A stretch of 64,000 nt of DNA. It comes from Trema orientale. Taxonomy: Eukaryota > Streptophyta > Magnoliopsida > Rosales > Cannabaceae. Shown here piece after piece: positions 23,075-34,540 of this stretch. Within the stretch, counting starts at the first letter, position 1. Each line of letters starts with the position of its first letter. The stretch lies in contig JXTC01000090.1 in NCBI GenBank assembly GCA_002914845.1, forward strand, positions 337,852 to 401,851, in the 5' to 3' direction. The translations under genes were made by a program, and so were the position numbers. The notes beneath the pieces were generated by a model. The model was not told the origin of the DNA. It did not search any database and worked only from the letters and a program-made list of their open reading frames with translations.

Positions 23075-24534
23075 TGGTGGGTGCTTAGAACACCAAATTA
23101 ATTACCTCTCTATTCCTATCCTAGCTCAATCTAGCAACTTGGTATAATCTAGTATAGTGGTAAGAAAGGTTGATCTCACGATGAATTGATCTAACTAATT
23201 AACTACTAATTCTACAGTTATGAGGATTTATAAACTAAAACTAATAATTAAACAAACAAGAAAATAAAATGTAAAAATATAAAATAAACAAGTTAAGGTT
23301 TCATTCTCCACCACTAAACGTTCATGCTAATTCAATTACCAAATTTCATACCTAACTATCTATTAAAGTTATAAATCATAGATAATTTGTAAACACACAA
23401 TTATTCCATTCTTTCCTTAAGTTATATATTAGATAAACGAATGTCATACCCAATTTCTTTCTATTAGATCACCTAAGCAAACGTTCTAGATTTATCCAAT
23501 AGAAACATTAAATACAGAGAGATAGATTGATCAAGGTTATAATCACATGACCTAGGTATTGTTCTTCACCATAATCAATACATCAAATGATCATATTAAG
23601 CATAACTTTGCTACTAACAGATTCAAACATAATAAATGTGTAATTCAAATCCTAGCAATAGAATTACATCAAGATTATCTAATAGGCCTCCTAAACAAAT
23701 AAGATAGTATTCATGAAATAAATAAATATGGAAGGACAATAAGATTTCCAAATAAGAACTTGAAATCGATAATCAATATTATAAAATTTGGAAAATCAAA
23801 TAATATTCATGTCTAAGGTTTTGAAATCACCCTTAACCTAACATCGAGTCTAGTTTATCACGTATATAAGAATGAATAACAAAACCATCATGCTAGAATG
23901 AATAAAAACTGAAAAGAAAAGGAAAATGAACAAAGAAGAACGCTACAACCCTTCCAAGCTCTCATCCTCTCTCTCCAGGTTTCTAGTGTGTTCTTGTGGC
24001 TCCTAAGTGTGTTTTCATATCCTCACATCTGGTGTAAAGGGTCCTATTTATAAAGAAATAAGTTTGAGGCGTAATTAGGTTTAATCTTGTACGAAATAGG
24101 AGTCCTGGGCCGTCAAAATAATCAAAGTTGGTGCTAAACGGGCTTCCAGCACTGCGGTTCACGAGCTGGAACGACGCGGTGCTTAGTTTCTAGTAGCTTC
24201 CTGTTTTTTCTGTCATTCCTTAACGAAAGCCGCGGTGCACGGGTTCAGTGTCGCGGTGCTGATCTTCTGGTCTTTCCACGGAGTTTGCAAAAATACCACT
24301 TTTACCCAGTTTCAGGAATAACACTTTTCAGCATGTTTTCAGGATTTCTACCCCGTTTCAGCTCAGCTTTTTGATTTGCAGTCTGTTTCAGCTCCAATTC
24401 AACGTTTTTTCACTCATTTACCTCCAAAACATCTAAAAACACAAAAACAAATCAAATTAGCTTAGAATAACACAAAACTAACAAAGTAGCATAGAAAAGT
24501 CATCATCATATACATGTAAATTAACACCTATCCA
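23075..24534 (-). repeat. 3' LTR of the Athila-like element
   Basis: 1460 bp, matching 27997-29800 in order throughout, for example AAATTAATTACCTC.CTATTC at one end and GTAAATTRACACCTATC at the other. Next to it, at about 24535-24565, lies the degenerate polypurine side (minus strand AAAAGTTCAAGTGTCGGG). Confidence 0.85.
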
Positions 24535-27500
24535 ATAACCCGACACTTGAACTTTTCTCGTCCTCAAGTAAAGCTAAACTAAGACTAATAAACCTAGAGT
24601 GACTTTAACTAAACTAATCTAACTTAACCTAATCTTTTAGGTTTTCTTTGAGAACTATGGAATATATGTACAACCCCAACTTCACACACACACCACATCG
24701 AATCTTTAGTCATTGTCAAGCTAATACACTTCTCAAATAATTATACTCATGTGTGTGTGTGACTAGCCTACATTAGTTGTTATTAATCTATACATGCATT
24801 GAAAAGTAATATCACAAATTTCACAAAGAATAACACCCGGTTTCTAATCAAAGAACTATCAATCATATACTCTCCCTTTGGTACTATCTCCACTACATCT
24901 AAAAGTATCACCCGAAATCATAGTCTTTAAATAGGTTGTAATGGGGCCAGTGGGTATTAATTCGGGAAATAAAGGATAAGATGTATCAAAAAGTCCTAGC
25001 ATTTTCATAGAGTAGAGACAACTAATTTTGCATGAAACACACCTCACAACTCCTAGAAACACCGAATCATAGGCCAAATATCATTATATTAGGCCTATCC
25101 ATCATTCTACCACATTTACTCTTTAGCACACTTGAAAGCGATTGCTCAAAAATAAGAGATAATAGAAATTTTTTATTAATCACAAGAGATGACTTTTTTT
25201 TTTTTTTTTTTTCAAGATATGGATTTATTTTTAGATCTTTTTTTTTCACATCTCATTTTTTTTTTCTCTCTTTTTTTTTTAAATTTTTTTTAATATTTTC
25301 ATCTCCTCTCTATTGATAAACTTTAAGTACAATGAACAATTTTCCCCTTCTTTTTTCTCTTTTACTCCTCTCATGAGTCTAACTCTCCCCCACACTTATC
25401 TTTTGAACCCAACTCAATTTCATCAAAACTCCTCCTAATATCCCTTATTCTACTCAATACATAGAACCAAGGGTAAGTATACAAGGGTAAGGATAAAAGT
25501 GTTTAAGCTTGGTAAAAGATAATATGTGTGCCTAACTAAACAAAAAGGTATACATATAGGCTCAAATTGGTTAACTAATGGGATGTCCTTAGATATCAAT
25601 AATGGGAACTGGCTTATATGGCTATGGTGCTCAAAACCTAAATACCTTAATCATTTTATGGATAACACACGAGCAGTTGTTCGCCTCAATAGACCTTTAA
25701 GAGAGTTCTAACTTCAAATATTTATCATAGAAACCAAAGCAATAAATTCTCATTACTTAAGCTAGAAGGTCTTCTAAGACTCAAAACATGACTAAAAGTG
25801 AAAAGTTAAGCCCTAGAAACACACAAAAATAATTAAAAACGAAAAATCTCTACGAAAACACAAAAATAACTAAAAACGAAAAACCTAATAACTTAAACCT
25901 TCCCCATACACTTAAACCCTACATTGTCCTCAATGTAGTACTAAACTAACAAATGCAAGGAATAAGTACAAAAGAAAACAAGTAACCTGCTAAATAAAAA
26001 AAATAAAGTAAATCAAATGGAAAGCGAGTAAGGGTTAGAAAAATTAAATATGTTTGGTGCGACCCTCCACCGGGTTGTCATCACATCCCGAACTCAGTGC
26101 ATGTACTTCAAACATCAGCTATCTACCATACATTGCATCAGAGAACATATTGTATGGATTTTTGTTGTACATGCCCTCAAGCTTGGCAAGATCGAAAGAA
26201 TTCTGCTCCATTACTTCAGCTCGACTCTTCTTGTTATGGCTCGCTTGGTAGGAGATCTCCACTTCAAATTTTAATTTGTGGACAATGATGTTAGGGGATG
26301 GTGGTGGGAGTGGCGTGCATCAGTAGGTTGGTGGTGGGCGTGGATAGGTGGCTTGACTCTATTGGCTGTGGTGGGTAGGGTATTTCCTCCATTGATGAAG
26401 TGGCATTAATTGTGGCCTTGGCTTGTCCATCCTTGAATGGCTCATAAATATCTTCATCTTCATCATCATTATCTCACTGCCTCTTTGGCATCTCTCGACA
26501 AGTTAGACTCTTCGACCTCGGTAGACTCAACTAGTGTAGGGAAGGACATTTGTTGATTCTCTGTAAATTGTGTAAATTCCTTCCCACATTTATCAAAGTC
26601 ATAACACTGCATCTCCACTTCACGATCAAGCACGGACTCATAATCCCTCATGGCCCCAAACTCCTCTTGATATGTGTCCTCCATTATGATGCAACTTCTA
26701 TGCATAAGTGTACTGACATTCTCCTTTTTGGGGGTACAATGGTGGCAATGGCTGTTGGATAGACTTCTCAGCTTGTAATTGCTTCACTGCACTGGCCAAC
26801 TAAATGAATTGAGTTTCCAAGTCTTTGAATGTAGACTTGGCTTTTTGCTGAAAAGTGATCATGCTTGTTGCCATAGCCTTGACTATGTCTTCAAGCATTG
26901 GTCCCAAGCTCGGAGAAACTTATTGCTGAGGTGGTTGTGTTTGATGACCTAGAACTTCGGCCGCAACATTGTCTTGTTCATGATACTCTACTAGGGACGC
27001 TGTGCACTTATCAACATAAGGCATACTCGCCCACCTTTTGTTCTAGAATGGACAATGTCTCTTTGTTGCTATTGCTTTCGGATGGGGGCTTTTGTTGAAT
27101 GTTGAATTGTTGGAAGTTCATAGCCATGTTGGAGATGAGCTTCCTTGCTTGAACTGGTGTCTTGTCTACTAAGGCTCCTCCGTTTCCTGCATCGATCAAG
27201 CTCTTATCCTTGTCAGTATGTCCCTCATAAAAGCATGAGATGAGGAGTTGATCACTGAGTTGATGATTTAGGCATAAAATACATAGCTTGTTGGATCTCT
27301 CCTAATAGTCAAGAAGATATTCGATATCGTCTTGTTGAATCCCATAAATCATCTTCATGAGTTGAATGACTCTTGATGCAGGGAAGTATTTGGCAAGGAA
27401 AAGCTCATGTATCTCATTCCATGTTGAAATAGTGACGGGGGGTTGATAGGACGTAGAGCCACTCTCTTGCAGAGTCTACAAGAGAGAATGGGAAGGTCCT

Positions 27501-27972
27501 AAGTCTCATTTGTTTTTCGGTCACCCCGGCTGGTTTCATACTCGAGCAAACGACATGGAACTCTCTGAGGTGTCTATGCAGATGTTCATTTGGATGGCCA
27601 TGGAATTTTGGTAGGAGTTTGATCACCCCTGATTTGAACTCAAATGCTACATCAAGTTGAGGATACTTGATACAAAATCGAGGTTGAGTTAAAACCAGAT
27701 TTACGCACTTCTTAAGCGTTCTTCGTTCGGTTGCCATCTCTGTTCTCAAGGGGAGTCTTTGCAAGTAGATGGTCTTCATGAGTGTAGTTTTGCCTCCAAG
27801 CGTCATATATAGATGTCGCGTCTAGTTGAGCAAACTTTTGAGGTACTTGTTGATAAAATATCATTAGGTATCTCAAATAGCAAAAATAAAAAGAAATAGA
27901 AAAAAAAAGAAAAGAAAAACAAAGAAAAGAAAAATAGAAAGTAAGATTAATAGCATCAAAATTGGAAGACAA
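24535..27972 (-). pseudogene. Internal region of the Athila-like element: broken gag
   Basis: On the minus strand, 27806-27414 encodes a gag core (HRHLREFHVVCSSMKP, then LRTFPFSLVDSAREWLY) typical of Ty3/gypsy gag in the Athila group. Further pieces follow at 27199-27011 (NGGALVDKTPVQARKLISNMA) and 26705-26469, an acidic stretch. Stops and frame changes separate them, so no full gag can be made. From about 26000 down to 24535 the sequence is non-coding 3' region of the element, with long T- and A-runs near 25195-25310. Confidence 0.75.
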
Positions 27973-27973
27973 T

Positions 27974-27991
27974 TCTCTGGCAACGACATCA
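27974..27991 (-). other. Primer-binding site, tRNA-Asp type (degenerate)
   Basis: On the minus strand the sequence just inside the 5' LTR is TGATGTCGTTGCCAGAGA. It matches the usual Athila/Tat primer site complementary to the 3' end of tRNA-Asp at about 13 of 18 positions, by my memory of that site. The differences are transitions. Confidence 0.6.
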
Positions 27992-27996
27992 AAATT

Positions 27997-29800
27997 TGGT
28001 GGATCATTAGAATACTAAATTAATTACCTCCCTATTCTGATCGTAACTCAACCTAGTAACGTGGTATAATCTAGTATAGTGATAACACGGGTCGATCCCA
28101 CAAGGAATTGATTTAACTAATTATCTAATAATCCTACAATTATGGGGATTTATAAACTAAATCTAATAATTGAACTAATAAGAAAATAAAGTGCAAAAAC
28201 ATAAAAGGATAAACTAAAAAAAAAAAAAGAAATAGCCTGAAGTTCAGGTGTTCTACAATTTAAACCTTAAAGTTTGGACTCTGTAAAATAATACCCTGAG
28301 ATTAAGAATTTTTGAAAATTAATACCCTGAGTTGACTTTTTGAATAACTTTAACTAATAAAATACAATAATATCTTCAAATTTTAGGAGAATAATAAGAA
28401 TTAATCCAGTTTTAGTAGATGATATTATTATTTTTTCGTTACTAAAATCAGTCAAAATGTTAGTCCAAATTATTAATTTTCAGAAATTCTTAATCTCAGG
28501 CTATTAATTTACAGAGTCCAGACTTCAGGGTTTAAATTGCAGAACACTCAAACTTCAGAATATTCTTTCGCAATTCACCCAACATAAAATAAACAAGTTA
28601 AGATTTCATTCTCTACCACTAAACACTTATGCTAATTCAATTATCAAATTCCGTACCTAACTATCTATTAAAGTTATTAATCGTAGATAATTTGCAAATA
28701 CACAATTACCCTATTCTTTTCTTAAGTTGTATATTAGATAGATGAATGCCATACTGAATTTCTTCCTATTAGATCATCTAAGTAAACGCTCTAGATTTAC
28801 CTAATAGAATCATTAAATATAGAGAGTTAGATTGATCAAGGTTGTAATCACATAAATATGGATTCCTAACCTAGGTATTGTTCTTCGCAATAATCAACAC
28901 ATCAAACGAACATATTAATCATAGCTTTACTACTAACGGATTCAAACATAACAAATGTGTAATTCAAACCCTAACAATAGAATTATATCAAGATCATCTA
29001 GTTGGCCTTCTAAACAAGCAATATATTATTCATGAAACAAATAAATATGGAAGAACAATAACAACTTGGTATAGATAATCAATAATATGAAATTTGAAAA
29101 ATCAAATAACATTCATGTTTCGGACTTTGAAATCACCTTTTTACCTAACTTAGAGCCTAGTCTAGCATGTATATAAAAATGAATAATAAAACCATCACGC
29201 TAGAATGAATAAAAATTGAAAAGAAAAGGAAAATGAACAAAGAAGAATGTTGTAGTCGCTTCCAAGCTCTCCTCCTCTCTCTCTAGGTTTCTAGTATGTT
29301 CTTGTGGCTTTTAGGTGTATTTTCATAGCCTTCCATCTGATGTAAAGGGTCTTATTTATAGAGAAATAGGTCTGGGGTGTAATTAGGTTTCATCCCGTGC
29401 GAAATAAGAGTCCTGGGCAAAATAATCAAATCGGTGCTAAACAGGCCTCCAACGTTGTGGCTCACGAGCTAGAACGCCGCGGCACTCAGTTTCTAGTAGC
29501 TTCCCTTTTTTTATGTCATTCTGTAAGGACATCACAACCGTGGTGCTGATCGTCTGGTCTTTCAGCAGAGTTTGCAAAAATGCCACATTTTACCCGATTT
29601 CAGGAAAATAGCACTCTTCAGCATGTTTTCAGCTGAACTTTTGATTTTCAGCGTGTTTCAGCTCCAATTCAACCTTTTTCACTCATTCACCTCCGGAACA
29701 CCTAGACACACAAAAACATATCAAATTAGCTTAGAATAACACAAAAACTAACAAAGTAGCATGTAACGGTCATTATATACGTGTAAATTGACACCTATCA
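27997..29800 (-). repeat. 5' LTR of the Athila-like element
   Basis: 1804 bp. After subtracting the MITE and its 9-bp duplication it is 1421 bp, close to the partner LTR (1460 bp). Many single-base differences from the partner show that the insertion is old. Confidence 0.85.
28207..28580. mobile_element. MITE inserted in the LTR, 374 bp, 9-bp target duplication
   Basis: This insertion is missing from the partner LTR. It is flanked by exact AACATAAAA repeats at 28198-28206 and 28581-28589. Its ends are long inverted repeats: the left contains CCTGAAGTTCAGGTGTTCTACAATTTAAACC and the right the mirror GGTTTAAATTGCAGAACACTCAAACTTCAG. The pairing extends inward over most of the element. The 9-bp duplication suggests a Mutator-like source. 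A relative stands at 11250-11560, and the stretch ending near 30970 has a similar terminus. Confidence 0.88.
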
Positions 29801-29805
29801 GTACT

Positions 29806-30374
29806 TGTCTCTAAAAATTTGACATTCGTGTTACTTGCTTCTTTTGTACTTGTTGTAGTTTGTGAGGAATTGAAGTCACATGGTCTAGCTTAAAAATAAA
29901 GTAGACTTACTGAGGTTTAACTCAATTCTTAAGTCGTTTTTGTATCAATAATTTCCTTGTCTTCATAAGGTGAACAATTAACTTGGACATGCAATTCTCT
30001 TATTGTTCGATGTAAAATGGAACGAAATGTGATTCTCTTGGCTAGAGAAAAAGACATGGTGTGGTATACTATTTTTTCTGCCTTCGAATTTTTGGAAGAA
30101 GATTTGCTACTTAAGGGGCGTAGCTTCTTCACCCTATGTAATGTGACCCCATCTATAAGATGCAATTACTATACTAGACACCTTATTTTTGATATTTCGC
30201 TTGTAGAACCCGGCAATTTTTATATTTATGATATTTTCACATTCAGTTTTTACTTTAGTGCAACTCAGAGTTTTAGATAGCATGAAAGTGTGTTTTGCAT
30301 CTTGTGTATGATCAAAGTTAATTCTATTACCGAGCACATGCAATAAAAATATCTTAATGTTTGAAAGCATCCCC

Positions 30375-30420
<46 letters not shown>

Positions 30421-31533
30421 GTGAAAGCATCGGTTTTTGCAACATAAATTAAAATTTCCAACCGAGAGAGAGAGAAGTTTTTTGCAACATAAATTAAAAT
30501 TTCCAACCGAGAAATTTATATTATTAGTTTAAAAATCAGAGTATTCTTTTAAATATACACATACAAATGCGACACCAACTTCTAGAATTTGTGTATTTAT
30601 ACTAGTAGCCTTTCCTTGAGTTATCTATTGAAGTATGATATTTTCGTAATTTTAATTTTAATTTTTAGTTCGTATAAAAATATACATCTATATTTTAAAT
30701 CTCTACAAATTTGTACTTTTTATATATAAATTGATTAACAAATTTGTCATAAAAAACAGAATTTGAATTGATGATATCTTATTTTTGCTAACTAACACAA
30801 AATATTTATTAAAAATAACTTAAAACAGTTAGCACAAATCACCCAATTTATACACAGAAGGCACAAATTTGGAGAAATTTAAAATGTGGAGGTATAATTT
30901 TATACAAGTCAAAGATCGGGGTTAAAATTGCAGAAAGATCATACTTCAGGGTATTTTTTGTAATTATCCTACCTTTCCTTTCCAAAACCAAAATCAAATT
31001 AGCAGTCGAAGAGCACCTCATTTTGGAACTTTCGAGTTACATACTCTTTCAAATTGACTTGGCTTTTGTTAATCATTTTTCAGCCATATCAGTTTGACAG
31101 TTAGCTTTATTTTATCGATCTACTTATCAATACTAAACACACCTGAGGACGTTTGTCAAAACAAAAAACCAATCGAGGTGTGTTGAGGGAGTGAAACCAT
31201 TAAACTGAAGTAGTTTGCAGGATTAGGATTAGATTAGATTAGAATTATTATTTTACTGGGGACTCACTTTTATTGGGATGTATAATGGATTTATTTTAGA
31301 TTAATAAAAATCTTAAAAAGGTAAAAAATATTCCTAATATGAGATCCTTTAATTTTGGACTTTAGAAATAGATGTGAGATCTAAATCTCACACTTTTGAA
31401 TTGGATTAATTGTATTGCTCACATGAGATTATTTTGGAGTTGTGGATTATTTATGCCGAACCGGCATCAAACATGAGTTTAGGGTAAACAATCTCAATCC
31501 CACTCCCAATACTGTGTACCAAACAAGGTTAGG
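29806..31533. other. Intergenic DNA with a GA microsatellite and a short tandem repeat
   Basis: No exon recognised. A (GA)n run lies at 30376-30418. A ~35-bp phrase (TTTTTGCAACATAAATTAAAATTTCCAACCGAGA) is repeated at about 30434 and 30478. Sequence at 30925-30972 (GGTTAAAATTGCAGAAAGATCATACTTCAGGGTATT) resembles one end of the MITE at 28207. Confidence 0.55.
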
Positions 31534-31680
31534 AGTCCCATATCGGCTAGCAAAACATTTGTTGCTCATACTTCGTGTATAAAAATAAAAGCAGCTTGAT
31601 TTTTACAAGTACGGAGCCATGGTGTGCACATAGAGTGAACTATTCTTTCGCCTTTAATTAAACTCGTCAATGAGTGCCTC
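31534..31680 (+). pseudogene. Truncated U5 snRNA copy with its own promoter
   Basis: An upstream element AGTCCCATATCG (31534-31545) and a TATA box TATAAAAATAAAA (31578-31590) precede a U5-like body starting near 31615. The body keeps GAGCC.TGGTGTGCACA.AGAG.GAACTATTCTTTCGCCTTT, which includes most of U5 loop 1. It then jumps to CTCGTCAATGAGTGCCTC. The 3' side of the main stem and the Sm site are missing. It was therefore copied together with its promoter, unlike a reverse-transcribed copy, and then lost its middle. Confidence 0.75.
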
Positions 31681-33480
31681 AACTAATACTAATATTTCAA
31701 TATTACTTATCTACAAAATGTTATCAAAATTAATACTTATATCCAAAATTACCTAGATATTTTATTCTTTAACAAACTCCAGTTTCTCGCTACCCGCGTT
31801 CAAACCTGTTGACGCTGCTACTTGCAATACAACTGATAACTTCGACCGCTCCTGCTTCAATAATTTACCTATTAACTTCGACTGCTCCTGCTTCAATCAT
31901 TTTCTTCATTAGGTAAAGACACTAGGCAATTTCGGAATTCTGAATGTTTTATTAAATAAATATTCTAATATTATAAATGATTTATATTTTGTCCATTTTT
32001 TTTACATGTTTTAAAATATGGTCAAAATTAATAAAGCCCCTCTAGGAGCCCAAAATCTGTTTGATTCTCTTTTCAAAATCACTTTTACTATGTTTGAAAT
32101 CCGTGCAAACAAAAATAGCTCAAGAAAACTTGTTTGGTCTGTGATTGAAAAATCCTCATTAAAGTAGAAAACAACTTTTTTATCGTTTTTTGGTTGGGCT
32201 CAAAATTTCTCCCTTGCCTATTCGCTTGAACAAGGGCACACCTGCAGTTCTGCTGCTGCTAGACAAAGAAAATCCCAGTCTTTGGCAGTCTCCGATGATG
32301 GTGTTACTCTCCAACAAGAACGCATCGAAGCCCTTTTCCCTTGGTACAGTTTCTGACAGTCTTCGGTGATGATGTTCCTTTCCGATGACAATGCATCAAT
32401 TAAGTCTCCCCATGGTGCTGCAGTATATGGCTCTATTACAATTTATAAATCATCAACTCTCGACTCAACTTCATTGCTATCAATTTGTTGCAGGCCTTTG
32501 AGGATTCAAATATGAGGAAAGGATAAACTAAGAATCTCCAAAACAACACACCAAAGGAGATTTTAGAAATGCAAAATTCATCATTTAAAACAATAAATTA
32601 TAAACAAAAAGTTTAAAATGAAATTTCAAAACATGAGTTTTCGAATCACAAACCAAACCGAGCCCATCCCCAATTCAAAAATTATACCTAATTAGATATC
32701 CATTGAAATATACATACCATAGTTACCCTCATCAAAGTTTTTTTTATTTTTTTTATTTTATAAATTAATATCTATTTATTAGTTAAGAAGGTTTTAAATT
32801 ATATATATATATTTAACATTTATGAGTTTATCAAATTGTATATTATGAACTTTACGGTCATTAATTAGAAAGCATTATTAGATAGTATATCTATTTTTTT
32901 TTTTTGGTATATCCATGTACTTGGTATATTTTTGTAAAACTCTTAACTTTTATACAGTATAAAGTTGGCATTCAAATCAAAGTTGGAATAATTAGTGAGT
33001 AAATTATTGAAGGGAAATTGAAATTTAAAATTAAAGCATGGGCTCTATGGTGAGAATACTGGTTTTAGAGGGGCGAAAGTTAAAAATGCTTAGAAACAAC
33101 CAAAATTGGACACGTGGTCAGCTCCCCACTGCCTGGAATAGTACCTCAAGAGGTCGTTTGACACGTATGATTGGATTAGATTATTAAATAGGATTGTATT
33201 GGATTGGATAATATTATTTAGTACTATACTGTGTTTGGTGCAACACATGACTAAAACAAAGTAAATATAATAATTTTTCTTAATGTAGTTCTAATTATAT
33301 TTTATTCATAAATAAATAAATAAATAAATAAATATTTCAAAAAATAGAAAAGATAAATTTAAATGATGATTGTATAAAATAATATGATTTTAATTTATTT
33401 ATGAAATATAGGTATATAAAAATAAAAAATATTTTTTAGTTAAAAAAATAAAAATTGGAATTTAATTAATATTTACATAT
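31681..33480. other. Intergenic AT-rich DNA
   Basis: No gene or defined mobile element could be supported. A pair TTCGACYGCTCCTGCTTCAAT is repeated at 31841 and 31876. Two similar phrases on TCTTTGGCAGTCTCCGATGATG lie near 32280 and 32350. Confidence 0.45.
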
Positions 33481-33513
33481 ATTTATATTAATGGCTGGGA
33501 AGGGGACTAAAAA

Positions 33514-33533
33514 GGAGGGGGGGAGGGGGGGAG
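33514..33533 (+). repeat. G-rich tract
   Basis: GGAGGGGGGGAGGGGGGGAG is the strongest G-run of the window. It could fold as a G-quadruplex in principle. It lies in intergenic sequence that reads like the end of a repeat element. Confidence 0.7.
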
Positions 33534-33717
33534 ACTCCTTTGTCCAATCCTCCTTTGGGCCCAAACACGAGAGTGGACAAAGGAGTTCAGTCCCAACTCT
33601 TAGTCCAGGCTACCAAACAAGGCCCAATAGTGCAGTAACAATACATTTACTTGCTCTCTACATTTCTCTCGCATGCCTTCTCTCTCTTATTTGCTCTCAA
33701 AAGGCCATATTTTTGAG

Positions 33718-34540
33718 ATATGGATATTCATTTCTTTTTGAAAGTCAATAAAATAGTTCTCTTGAATAATTGATTCGGGACTTAAACTATAGAGCGATAA
33801 AATTTATGAGATAGTCACAAATTAATTGATCATTAGAGAATCAAATGGAATTCAAAGACTAAGATTTAATTAGAGAGGTAACGGAATTACCTAGCTCTAA
33901 TTATGAACTATCTATGGAGGATTAATATATATACAATGATTAAATCAATGGACAATTCAATGTTTTTATTTTGAATGAATTATACTATAAATTCAAGAAT
34001 GTAATTTCAAGTTTATAGTGGAATAACATTGAAATTGATAATTTTAATTTATTGATTTAAGAGTTAAATTCATAAATCAACTTTAGTGGAGCTTGATATG
34101 TAAGATTAGTAATTGAATTAATTTATAATTATTATAAATTAATATAGCACTATCGTAAAAATTGTGACATAATGTAATAGTTAAATTATGTCATAATTTA
34201 TATGCAGTTGTTAAATTACTCAAAAATAATAATTAATTAATTATGATTAATTAATTATTTCTAGTTATTTAATTAATTAAATATCAACTATCATGTAGTG
34301 GAAATTAGGTTTACCTACTAATCCTACTACTACACAATTTACTATTTAATTAGTTTTAATAGGGCAATTTAATATATGTCGTGGGAGAAAAAATTAGATT
34401 TACCCACCACTACTTTCACTACTACTACTATAAATACTATACTTGCCATAGAGAGAAAACACACTATACACCATAGAGGAAAGAGAGAAACAAGTTCTCA
34501 TAGTTTTTTCCTAAAATAAATTTTGCAGAAACAAGATCCA
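33718..34540 (+). repeat. Partial Copia-like LTR, related to 48655-49500
   Basis: It matches 48655-49500 block by block, for example AAATAGTTCTCTTGAATAATT, GACTAAGATTTAATTAGAGAG and GAACTAT.TAT.GAGGATTAAT. It lacks the first ~570 bp of that copy and a ~50-bp stretch present at 49030-49080. No internal coding region lies between the two copies that fits them, so they are separate relics rather than a pair. Confidence 0.65.

Larger units (their letters stand above)
23075..29800 (-). mobile_element. Athila-like LTR retrotransposon lacking pol
   Basis: Two long direct repeats enclose 3.46 kb: 23075-24534 (3' LTR) and 27997-29800 (5' LTR, longer because of a 374-bp insertion). Read on the minus strand, both LTRs start TGATAGGTG or similar and end ...CCACCA. 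A tRNA-Asp-like primer site follows the 5' LTR. Flanking pentamers are GCACC (23070-23074) and GTACT (29801-29805); they differ by two C/T changes, so they could be a decayed target duplication. Only gag is recognisable inside; protease, reverse transcriptase and integrase are absent. The element could have moved only with help from a full Athila. Confidence 0.8.

Noticed and set aside
30017..30280. 87-aa plus-strand ORF with a partner on the minus strand
   Set aside because: No domain or splice context and no similarity I recognise; chance ORF in AT-rich DNA.
33491..33751. 86-aa plus-strand ORF
   Set aside because: It begins in the G-rich tract and runs into LTR sequence; no conserved region.
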